DNA of 64,000 nt from Aurantibacter aestuarii (GTDB lineage: Bacteria; Bacteroidota; Bacteroidia; Flavobacteriales; Flavobacteriaceae): assembly GCF_003008425.1 (NCBI RefSeq), contig NZ_PXOQ01000007.1:62001-126000 (forward strand). The letters are read 5' to 3'. Of this stretch, positions 53,101 through 60,095 are shown piece after piece. The notes beneath the pieces were generated by a model that worked only from the letters and a program-made list of their open reading frames with translations, was not told the DNA's origin and made no database searches. The position numbers and the translations under genes are program-made. Every line of letters starts with the position of its first letter. Within the stretch, counting starts at the first letter, position 1.

Positions 53101-56100
53101 ACGAGACGTTCCCCAAGAACCTATGGTAATAGGCAAGTTACCTTTTAAAGGATTTGCCACAGTATAATTTATAGTATTAATTAATGTGCCATCTACATAG
53201 AGTTTCGTTTCTTTATTTGCAACATCGTAAGTCATTGCTATGTAATACCATTGACCAGTAACAAAATTGGTGTTGTTGGTTACTCCATTAGGTGAGTTTC
53301 CGTTGATTCCGATGGCTAAATCACCACCGCTATTCACTTGATAATGTAAGTATCCAGCAGACCAACCTTCGTAATTTAATAAAGCTTCAAGAGCACCGAA
53401 ACTATCAAATTTCACTTGCATTTCTAAAGTAAATTCTGATATATCTGATGGAAAACCAGACGCTAATCGTAAACGATCGTTCACCCCATCAAAATGTAAA
53501 GAAGTAGAAGTATCGCCACCTAAATTTACTGTTGGTGCAGTTAGGTTTACTGGTGTAGCACAGTCAAAATTGTCTAACTCTTGAGTTACATCGCCACCAC
53601 AAGCTATAGAAATTGGCACAAAACCATTTACGGTAACAGTTGCAGTACAAGTAGCTGTATTTCCTTCGGCATCGCTAACGGTTAAGATTACCGTATTATC
53701 GCCAATATTTGCAGTTGTAAAAGTGTCATTATCTAATGTTAAACTATCTACTCCACAATCGTCGGTTGAACCATTATTAATATCAGATGCAGTAATAGTA
53801 GCTGTACCTGTTGCATCTAAATCGATGCTTATGTTTTGGCATTGCGCCACAGGATTTACCGTATCAGTTCCTAAAACGACTTGGTAATCTCCTAAATCTA
53901 TAGGACAATCATCATTACCCCAACGTACCCAAAGTGGATAGGTCCCTATGGCTAGATCTGTAAAAGTGTAAGATCCTGAATTATCACCAACTTGGGTATA
54001 ATTTACACCATCATTAATACTAAACTCAATACCAGTACGTGCTGGGTTATCTGGAAAAGTAAATGTAATAGCTCCTAGAGAAGCACAACCCGCATCGGTA
54101 ACGGTTACTGTGACATCTGGGTTTTCATAAACGGTTAAGGTAGCCTCGTTTGAGGTACTGCTTGTTGGGCAAGTATTACTTACTTGACAACGGTATTTAT
54201 TAGTGTTTAAGGCAAAGTTTGCATTAGTAATGGTTAAAGTATTTGTAGTTGCGCCAGAATAGGTAGCATTATTAGCAATGTTTACCCAAGCACCTGCACC
54301 ACCAATTTGCTCTTGCCATTGGAAACCTGTAGCATCTGTAGCGGTAACGCTAAAAGTAGTGTTAGAACCTTCGCATATAATTCTGTTTCCTGGTTGTGCT
54401 GTGATACTCGGTCCAGAAGTTATGTTTAAAGTTGCTGAACTTGAATTTGCCTCATTTGCACAATCATCACTAACCACGCATCTAAATTCAGCATTAGTTG
54501 CGCCTGTAACATTTACAGTTAAAGTAGCTGTGTTTACACCACTATACGTAGTATTATTAGATAGATTGGTATAGGTACCACTATTGTTGATTTGCCATTG
54601 GTAGTTGGTTGCTCCTGTAGCTGTAACAGAGAATGTATGGTTACCAGTATTACAGCTCGTTACGTTGCTAGGTTGGCTTGTAATCACTACAGATTCTGTT
54701 CTTGAAATACCAACTAAACCACAACCTGGTGAGCTTTCAAAATAATCCATTAAATAATTAGCGCCATTTTCATCTTGAGTAGATAAGGCATAATTATTTA
54801 CACCAGCACCTATACCATAATGCATTACTTTATTAGCGTCTATTACGTGCCCAAGTTGGTGTGCATGACCAAGTTCATGAAGTATCACACTTTTCATATC
54901 GTGCTGTATAGCACTAGGGTTACCTGTGCCTTTATACCAATTGGTACCAGAATCCCAAGTAATGTCTAACTCATTAACTGCTGCATAAGCTGTACCACAA
55001 GTTCCAAATGCTCGTGTAGTAACTTGTCCTAAAACACCTGCTCCTAAAGGATCGGTTGCATTGTCGTAACGCACGATATTTATACCATCGCTTGAACTTG
55101 TATTTGCAGTTGTTGTTCCTCCCCAAACAAAATTTAATCCTGAAGCACAATTCCATAAATCATAAGATTCTTCAAAACGTGCTTTCGCAGAAGCATCGTT
55201 ATTAAAAGTATTTTCATACAAAAATGTATAACCTCCTGCTCCATTATCTTGCTGAAGAAAAGATTTTAATTGATTTCCTCCTGCATTAAAATTAATATGA
55301 GAATAATTTACTGTTAAATTTGCAGCACTCTGCCCTATTTCGTTAGTTGCATTTACTACACGAATACGTCCATTTCCTGCTAAACTTGGTACTCGAGTAA
55401 CAATTTGTGTATTTGTCCAAGTTATAATCTCGTTTGCTACAGTTGACGTATAACTGCCTCCACCTGTATTTGCATTAAAAAACTGTACACTTCCTTTAGT
55501 AGTACCAAAGTTGGTACCATTAATAGTTAATGTTTCGTAGGTTCCCGCATTTACTGCTGCTGGAGTAAATGTAATATTTGTAGGCGTAGCCATTACAAAA
55601 TTATTAGTACTTGCAGCCAATTTCTGGTTAGCATTTACCGTTGTTTTTGTTTGGTTAGTTACACGTTCAACTGCTTTATATAAATCGGTTATACTATTGA
55701 ATTTACTAAATGGTGCGTAAGCTGTTTTATCGAAGATATCGTATTTATAAACTCCTTGTACTACACCATAAATTTGGTAACGTCCTGTATTAATATTCTT
55801 TTTTAAGAAGAATAACCCTACATCTCCAACGCGTAAATCTGGTTGGTCCGACATGGTATGGGTTTCCTCTCCTACTGTACCTCCTTGAGTTTCTATGGTG
55901 ACTGTACTAGTATTAAACCCTTTGAACAATTCACTTACTGCCAATTTATGACTCGTGTGAATGTTGGTTCGTTTACTATTCCAAAAGCTTTGGGAAGAAA
56001 GTACTTCTGCCTCTACAATAAGATTTGCATTGCTAACCTTTTCTTGTAAACTTAAAGGACTTAATAAATACTCGCATTGTGCTTGTATTTTTCCCAAAAC

Positions 56101-56142
56101 AAGTAAAGCAAAGCAAAAAAGTAAAGTAATTTTTGTTTTCAT
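47158..56142 (-). CDS. Giant surface protein: metalloprotease plus five PKD/BspA repeats
   Basis: About 2994 residues from the ATG at 56142, where a signal peptide (LLFCFALLVLGKIQAQ) begins; starts at 56169 or 56190 are possible but hide it. Order: an N-terminal domain (CEYLLSPLSLQEK); an IPT/TIG domain (TFTPAAVNAGTYETLTINGT); a zinc metalloprotease with HELGHAHQLGH near residue 422 and Met-turn KVMHYG; two Ig-like domains; an HYR-like region; a LamG-like lectin (LHFDGVNDRLRL); then five modules of about 310-330 residues, each a PKD-like part (YVVDWGDG) plus BspA/DUF285 repeats (NWDVSNITNM, FNGDITSWN), each ending WTITD-x-G. The C-terminus has two dockerin-like units (LNGDNVVRFAGPGND, LDMNSQVRFGGPGND). 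No standard T9SS tail is seen. It is the middle gene of an operon. Confidence 0.85.
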   Translation of the reverse strand: MKTKITLLFCFALLVLGKIQAQCEYLLSPLSLQEKVSNANLIVEAEVLSSQSFWNSKRTNIHTSHKLAVSELFKGFNTSTVTIETQGGTVGEETHTMSDQPDLRVGDVGLFFLKKNINTGRYQIYGVVQGVYKYDIFDKTAYAPFSKFNSITDLYKAVERVTNQTKTTVNANQKLAASTNNFVMATPTNITFTPAAVNAGTYETLTINGTNFGTTKGSVQFFNANTGGGSYTSTVANEIITWTNTQIVTRVPSLAGNGRIRVVNATNEIGQSAANLTVNYSHINFNAGGNQLKSFLQQDNGAGGYTFLYENTFNNDASAKARFEESYDLWNCASGLNFVWGGTTTANTSSSDGINIVRYDNATDPLGAGVLGQVTTRAFGTCGTAYAAVNELDITWDSGTNWYKGTGNPSAIQHDMKSVILHELGHAHQLGHVIDANKVMHYGIGAGVNNYALSTQDENGANYLMDYFESSPGCGLVGISRTESVVITSQPSNVTSCNTGNHTFSVTATGATNYQWQINNSGTYTNLSNNTTYSGVNTATLTVNVTGATNAEFRCVVSDDCANEANSSSATLNITSGPSITAQPGNRIICEGSNTTFSVTATDATGFQWQEQIGGAGAWVNIANNATYSGATTNTLTITNANFALNTNKYRCQVSNTCPTSSTSNEATLTVYENPDVTVTVTDAGCASLGAITFTFPDNPARTGIEFSINDGVNYTQVGDNSGSYTFTDLAIGTYPLWVRWGNDDCPIDLGDYQVVLGTDTVNPVAQCQNISIDLDATGTATITASDINNGSTDDCGVDSLTLDNDTFTTANIGDNTVILTVSDAEGNTATCTATVTVNGFVPISIACGGDVTQELDNFDCATPVNLTAPTVNLGGDTSTSLHFDGVNDRLRLASGFPSDISEFTLEMQVKFDSFGALEALLNYEGWSAGYLHYQVNSGGDLAIGINGNSPNGVTNNTNFVTGQWYYIAMTYDVANKETKLYVDGTLINTINYTVANPLKGNLPITIGSWGTSRYFNGNIDDVRIWNTVRSLEEIQATSTMPLSGNEPDLLLYYNFNENGVVNCADNTAITTITDKATTLNASMTGFALTNSDCNSNFQDGVLPNYTLINDYNNTAFFAEDVAEGTYTVNWTATTGNGDTATCSQNITITNNDGNAFCEDDYFITTWETTTDNEAITIPTTGTGYNYVVDWGDGISSTHSDADASTDASHTYTTAGFYTIKIAGDFPRIFFNNNADSDKIKQINQWGSIQWSSMVNAFNDCKRLRVPATDAPDLSNVTDLAYMFRACVDLNDEDFSHWDVSNITRMDGTFYYTRSFNGNLNGWNVGKVNRFREMFYLSRFNGDITNWNIGEFVTGTVSFKWMFEQDDAFNIDISTWDVSKVNDFEIMFKNTVNFDQNLGTWDITSATNMNNMFLNVTLSTENYDATLIGWATDDSGVAGDGIDDIPSNITFHGGNSTYCIAQEARDTLINTYGWTITDGGLGCDFTNAFVTTWETTTANESLTIPTTGTGYNYVVDWGDGSVTTHSDADVTTNATHTYATAGAQTVKIIGEFPRIYFNQTGDREKIKQINQWGNIEWTSFQDAFYGCNAGPDVFEIVATDTPNLTNVTNFLRAFRNAQVTGDLNNWDVSTVTSLEQIFYGATVNIQVDQWNVSNVTNFFSAFRSSNFNGDITNWNTGNALSFKAMFAGNSVFNLNIGSWDTSKVTDFANMFQSATGFDQDLSAWDISAATNMSVMFSNAGLSLTNYDATLIGWATDASGVANDGIDDIPNNITFNGGNSNYCASEAQRQTLIDTYTWTITDAGVTYSCYNFDNGFITTWETTTDNESITIPTTGTGYNYLVDWGDGTITGHSDADASTDATHTYTTAGTKTIKISGDFPRIYINGYTDRQKIQTVVQWGNVEWTSFAYAFDGCSNLVINATDAPDLTNVTDFTKIFSFCTSLVGDLSNWDVSNITNMTEAFANTIFNGNITSWNVSNVSLFTEMFLGNQFFNQDISGWTTTSGTHFDGMFDGAYVFNQSIGQWDTSNALSMESMLYDANSFEQSLANWDLTSIANMQYLLENIGVSIANYDATLIGWATDTSGVAGDGVDDIPANITFHGGNSKYCSAEAENARQLLINTYGWTITDSGRDYSCYDIDNGFITTWQTTSDNETITIPTTGTGYDYVVDWGDGNVSTHNDGDATTNAAHTYATAGTYTVKIGGNFPRIFINSSADAGKLKNLNQWGNIQWSSLAFSFRGCNNMNYSATDAPNLTNVTSMDNAFWFCRAIGNPDLTSWDVSTITNFRSTFGGSNFNGNVSTWDVGNVSNFSSMFSETPFDQDLSLWNIGEHVTSGINMYQMFRADGTNSYSLGDWDISKVTNMDRMFLYTTVETSAYEATLIGWATDASGIAGDGIDDIPNNILFHAGNSKYCSAEAENARQTLINTYGWTITDGGRDYSCYDIDNGFISSWETTTDNESITIPTAGSGYDYAVDWGDGTISGHSDSDASTNASHTYATAGNYTVKIGGDFPRIILDGSSDRDKLLEISQWGNIQWTTMLSAFRDCNNLMVTATDAPDLSNVTNIERFFNDVSSTIATDLNHWDVSKATNLTFMFAGSNFNGLINNWQITDAESLLYMFAFSSFNQDINDWDTSNVNNFEGMFRSSAFNNSLENWDLTNATNMGDMFRNATLSTENYDATLIGWATDASGVAGDGIDDIPTGITFHAGNSTYCLGEEARQLLIDTYGWIITDGGKGCVAIAPVVYLQGATINPNAGEETLMRDDLRVGNYLPTTSPYADALICEATVFNTGGTSGTGAIADNIVDWVWVELRDATDNTNVITGRSALLQRDGDVVDLDGVSSLELRTYSDNYYVVVNHRNHLGVMTQNTVALSSTATFVDFTNASTLTYGTNAQNDLGSGVFGLWAGDLNGDNVVRFAGPGNDTNILKTTVVNYPSNTTGSIFFPYNAYDNFDLDMNSQVRFGGPGNDSNILKSIIISFPGNSTGSIFYPISQQLP
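47945..52670 (-). repeat. Five tandem ~0.95-kb coding repeats in the giant gene
   Basis: Modules begin near 52660, 51680, 50702, 49727 and 48806 (minus strand), each opening with a variant of FITTWETTTDNESITIPTTG and closing near ATLIGWATDASGVAGDGIDD and GWTITDGG. Spacing is 0.92-0.98 kb. Ends of modules are nearly identical, middles diverge. Such long repeats can recombine, so copy number may vary between strains. Confidence 0.85.
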
Positions 56143-56171
56143 ATTTATTTTATTGTTTGTGTTATTCATAA

Positions 56172-58064
56172 TTAATTTGTTGCTATCCAATTTACTGTTA
56201 CGCTATCTACTGGATCTCCCGGAGAATCTGCTCTAAACACATGTATCTCGAAAGATGTGGTGGATTTAAATTTTACGTTAGCTATGTAAAACTCACCATA
56301 GTTACCCGATTCTACAGTTATATGTACTTGAGGTGCCGTGGTGTAAGCTCCTGTAAAATTTATTATTTCTATTGCTGTACCAGTTGGACTATTGGTAATG
56401 TTAACACTACCTTTTTCTAAAATCTCGCTAGTTGGTGTTTGCCATGTTGCGGTACCACTCGCATCACTAGTTAGCACTTTTCCTGTAGCTTGATTGCCGT
56501 CTACCATACGTAGATTGCCATTAATGTGAAGTTTTTCTTGAGGATTAGTTTCTGATACACCTATGTTTCCGCTAGGCATGATGCGAAAAGCTTCAGTTGC
56601 ATTTGGCTCAAATAAAATCGCATTATTTTGATTGGTTCTAATTCTTAACTCGGCATTTCCTGGGTAATAACCTATGGCAGAAGAAAAATTATTTGCAAAT
56701 TTTCTGAATTCTAATCGAGATTCGTTAGAAGTAGATTTTGCATTTAATAATAATTTTGCATCGCCAGAAGAACGTTCTATATGCAGTGCAGTTTCTGGAG
56801 TATTTGTTCCTATACCTATATCACCAACACTATTAATGAGCATTTTTTGATTACCAGCTGTATCGAAACGGATGATATCTTCATCTATGGTTTCTTCAAC
56901 TTGAATCTTAGTATCATTATCTCCATCTGAAAGTAATACATCTGTTGTAGGAGTTTCCCATAATGCTGATCCAGAACCATTCGAAGTTAATATTTGTCCA
57001 GAACTACCATCGGAAACTGGTAAGCTATATGCATTACTAATTTTTACAACACCTCCATTTATTGAGAACTTTTCTTGGTCGTTTTCTTCTATTGTAAAAT
57101 TTCCAGAACCGTCTAAACCTACATCGTAAAAATCTGAACCTGTATTATAAAAACGCGTTTGAGGATTTGCAGCATCACCTATATGCACTTGTGTTATTAT
57201 TTTTCCACCTCCGGCAGACCAATTTGGAAAATAAGATGTAGCATTACTCATTTTTACATATAATCTTCCATTATTAGAAACACCACCTATACTTACATTA
57301 CCAAAGGAATTTATACGCATTCTCTCAGATAATGTCTGATTATTTGTTGTAAAAAATCTTAAATCGCCATCGTTAACCGATCCATCATTATGAGAACGGA
57401 TACTTGCACCAGTATAAATGGTACCTTGGTCGTTATTTCTTAAATCTATTTTTGCATAAGGATAGTTTGGTCCTGGATATTGACCTTGTATAGAAATAAT
57501 TTGAGAACTGTTACTTGTGCCATCTGGCACTAAAGCTAAACCTGTATTTTGTAAAGTAAATTGTGCGTTAGATTGTGTATAACCTCCTACAATATCTAAA
57601 TTTGTAGTTGCCTCTTCTAACACAATACGTTCTGTACCAGAAACGTCAAAACGAATTTTGTCTTCGTCTGTGTTTTCTTCTACTTGTATTTTAGTGTCTT
57701 TATCGGTATCCTCTATTAAAGTTTTTACAGAACTATTACTAGTTTCTAGTTGTACCCAAGTTGTAGAAGCATTATCCCAAAAATAGAATCCAGGAGTATT
57801 TGTACCTACTGTTGTGGTTAAATAAACCAACATACTATTTTGATCTGCTGTTGGATTTGTTGCCGGAAATGCATTTACTCGAGGTATTAAAATACCATCG
57901 GTTACGTTAGGTGTAGTAGCATTACTTGCAACGATATCTAATTGTGCATTTGGTGTGGTAGTGTTTATACCTACTTGCGCATTTAAATTTTGACTTAGGA
58001 AGAAAAACAGCGTAAGCTTAAAAAGTAAATTATTATTAAAAACTTTTAATTGGTATAATTTCAT
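56172..58064 (-). CDS. Tail-fibre-like/TMF family exported protein
   Basis: A 630-residue protein. The signal peptide (LFKLTLFFFLSQNLNAQ) is followed by VGINTTTPNAQLDIV, the opening typical of flavobacterial tail-fibre-like surface proteins. Repeated units NTPETALHIERSSGDAKLLL and ETNPQEKLHINGNLRM alternate with two copies of a DTKIQVEE...DEDxIRFD block. The C-terminal domain (AIEIINFTGAYTTAPQVHIT) replaces the peptidase (S74) domain of phage fibres. No T9SS tail is seen. It is the first large gene of the operon; the giant gene starts about 30 bp after its stop. Confidence 0.75.
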   Translation of the reverse strand: MKLYQLKVFNNNLLFKLTLFFFLSQNLNAQVGINTTTPNAQLDIVASNATTPNVTDGILIPRVNAFPATNPTADQNSMLVYLTTTVGTNTPGFYFWDNASTTWVQLETSNSSVKTLIEDTDKDTKIQVEENTDEDKIRFDVSGTERIVLEEATTNLDIVGGYTQSNAQFTLQNTGLALVPDGTSNSSQIISIQGQYPGPNYPYAKIDLRNNDQGTIYTGASIRSHNDGSVNDGDLRFFTTNNQTLSERMRINSFGNVSIGGVSNNGRLYVKMSNATSYFPNWSAGGGKIITQVHIGDAANPQTRFYNTGSDFYDVGLDGSGNFTIEENDQEKFSINGGVVKISNAYSLPVSDGSSGQILTSNGSGSALWETPTTDVLLSDGDNDTKIQVEETIDEDIIRFDTAGNQKMLINSVGDIGIGTNTPETALHIERSSGDAKLLLNAKSTSNESRLEFRKFANNFSSAIGYYPGNAELRIRTNQNNAILFEPNATEAFRIMPSGNIGVSETNPQEKLHINGNLRMVDGNQATGKVLTSDASGTATWQTPTSEILEKGSVNITNSPTGTAIEIINFTGAYTTAPQVHITVESGNYGEFYIANVKFKSTTSFEIHVFRADSPGDPVDSVTVNWIATN

Positions 58065-58077
58065 AAGTTATAACTAT

Positions 58078-58233
58078 TTATTTTTTTATTACTCGTAGTA
58101 GTTGTTTTAAATTGCTTTCAATCTCATTTAGACTATTTAAATACTCTTTATCATTTTCTTGCTCTTTTGTAACAGATATAGATTTAGAATACTTATTCTT
58201 GATAGAATTAAAAAGAATAGACAATTTTAACAT
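58078..58233 (-). CDS. Small 51-residue protein, possibly a leader ORF
   Basis: MLKLSILFNSIKNKYSKSIS followed by VTKEQENDKEYLNSLNEIES and NLKQLLRVIKK, then TAA. It is basic and helical, with no signal peptide. Its ATG lies 25 nt after a TAAGTTTG promoter box (58258-58265), so it would be the first frame on the surface-protein transcript; its stop is 14 bp before the tail-fibre-like ATG. No family recognised. Codon use is as AT-rich as the neighbours. It may be a small adaptor, a translational leader or chance. Confidence 0.5.
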   Translation of the reverse strand: MLKLSILFNSIKNKYSKSISVTKEQENDKEYLNSLNEIESNLKQLLRVIKK

Positions 58234-58257
58234 TATTTTAGTTTTTATTTAACAATG

Positions 58258-58265
58258 CAAACTTA
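58258..58265 (-). promoter_or_regulatory. Promoter -7 box of the surface-protein operon
   Basis: Minus-strand TAAGTTTG, a TAnnTTTG match, in the 303-bp gap between the 7TM regulator gene and the tail-fibre-like gene. It is the only good box there and probably drives 58233-46329. Confidence 0.5.
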
Positions 58266-58367
58266 AATATGATTTTGAATAATTTTTATAAAATTGACGG
58301 GACAAAAAAGGGTAAGACAGGGAACAAAACAGGGAACAAAACCTATAAACATCAGTTATACAAAGGT

Positions 58368-60017
58368 TTAAAGCTTAGATATAAAATCATCTAAACTATC
58401 TTCTTTCTTTAAATTAAATTTAGATTTTAGCCTCCTACGTGACATTTTAACAGCATCTATAGATGTGTTTCTAAGATTAGAAATTTCACTTCTTGATAAT
58501 CCAGACTTTATTAAAATAGCAATTTCTAATTCTGTTTTTGTTAGATTAGAATAATGTGTTACTAGTTTATTTTTAAAATTTTCATTTAATTTTACTAAAC
58601 TTTGTTTAATGACTAAGTTTTTAGAATCATCTGCACTACCTAACTTAATTTCTTTTAAAAGTTTTTCGAGATTTTCAACTTTTTCTTCTTTACTAATTGA
58701 CTGAAGTGTTTCGGTAAGTTTTGCTTTATCTTTTAAATGATTAATAGATTCATTCATTAATTTCACAATCTCTTTTTGCTTTGCAATAATAGATTCATTT
58801 TTAGACAAGTTGTCGCTCTCTAATTTTAATTTTTCACTTTGTAATAAATTATAACGATGGGCTAAAGCAAACGACAGCAATAAACATTCTAATACAGAAC
58901 CTAGCATATAAGCATTTGCAGTTACTGCATTAATTGGAATAATATTTAATAAAGTAAATACATATAATACAATAGTTATACTGTATAAACTCCATGCCGC
59001 TATAAAGTAAATGGCATATTTATTCCCTTTCAAGTAAGTAATAATTCCAGATGATAATGCTATAAACCCAAAAAGCAAAGCCCCTACAGCAACAGTAATA
59101 TTAGTAGTTTTAATACCAAATATATAATAGGATATAATTTGATAAGCAATAGATATTATTTGATAAAAGATTAAAAACTTAAGCAAATTATAGGCTAGTT
59201 TACTATAAGATTTTGTGTTTAAAAACTTTATACAGAAATTTGCTAAAACGATTACACCTGAACCAATAATTATAACAGGTAACCATTGATGAAGGAAAAA
59301 ATGTTCATCATTTATTATAAATAATTTAGCAAAACCTCTGACTAAAAGTTGAGTTAATAGAGACAAAACAACACCTATACTATACCAGACGTAAAGTGTG
59401 TCCTTCAAGCCAAAAGCAAGAAAAAGATTATAAATGGCAATTATAAGAAGTGCACCTATTAAAAGACTTATGGTTATAATCTCTTTTAACTCAACATTAG
59501 CTTTATTTTTATTATCTATAACGTCAATATCAAACGAAATACCATATTTACTGCTGGCTTTAAAATAAAGTGTTTGAAATTCATTTTTATTAAGTTTAAT
59601 AGGAAAATAAATTGAAGACCCTTTTATTACTTTATCTGATTCTTTTACCATAAACCCAGATTCCAGAACTGAGTTTTCGGTATACAGTATAATAGAGTCT
59701 TGTAAAGACTTTTTTATTCTAAAAAACTTTTCAACTTCTTTATTACTATTATTTCTTACATTTAATTTTAACCAAATAGGAAAGTTTTTAAATCCAAAGT
59801 TTAAAATGTTTTCTTCAGATTTTTTAAACGGTATATTTCTTGCATATCTTATATTGTATTCATGCTCTTCATCCTCATAATAACTAAAATATTTTCCAAT
59901 TTCCTTAGATAAAGATGAACTATCAATATTTAAGGTGTCATTTGAAGCCTTTTGTGAAAAAATAACAATAGGAAATAGCAGGAGAATTTGAAAAATATTT
60001 AATTTACGTGTTAACAT
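58368..60017 (-). CDS. 7TM-DISM membrane receptor with LuxR-type HTH
   Basis: A 549-residue one-component membrane regulator. A signal peptide (LLLFPIVIFSQ) precedes an extracytoplasmic DISMED2-like domain (about 30-165, FPIWLKLNVRNNSNKEVEKF), seven membrane segments (about 175-385, from ISLLIGALLIIAIYNLFLAF), a cytoplasmic coiled coil and a C-terminal helix-turn-helix (LTKTELEIAILIKSGLSRSE, then AVKMSRRRLKSKFNL). There is no kinase or cyclase domain, so signal binding outside would act directly on DNA binding inside. It sits next to a second membrane regulator with a similar HTH and upstream of the surface-protein operon, its probable target. Confidence 0.85.
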   Translation of the reverse strand: MLTRKLNIFQILLLFPIVIFSQKASNDTLNIDSSSLSKEIGKYFSYYEDEEHEYNIRYARNIPFKKSEENILNFGFKNFPIWLKLNVRNNSNKEVEKFFRIKKSLQDSIILYTENSVLESGFMVKESDKVIKGSSIYFPIKLNKNEFQTLYFKASSKYGISFDIDVIDNKNKANVELKEIITISLLIGALLIIAIYNLFLAFGLKDTLYVWYSIGVVLSLLTQLLVRGFAKLFIINDEHFFLHQWLPVIIIGSGVIVLANFCIKFLNTKSYSKLAYNLLKFLIFYQIISIAYQIISYYIFGIKTTNITVAVGALLFGFIALSSGIITYLKGNKYAIYFIAAWSLYSITIVLYVFTLLNIIPINAVTANAYMLGSVLECLLLSFALAHRYNLLQSEKLKLESDNLSKNESIIAKQKEIVKLMNESINHLKDKAKLTETLQSISKEEKVENLEKLLKEIKLGSADDSKNLVIKQSLVKLNENFKNKLVTHYSNLTKTELEIAILIKSGLSRSEISNLRNTSIDAVKMSRRRLKSKFNLKKEDSLDDFISKL

Positions 60018-60095
60018 AAATTAAATATTAAACAATTTATGAAGTCGCTAAAATATTTATTGTTTTTTCTTTGGGACAAAAACGGGACATTATTT

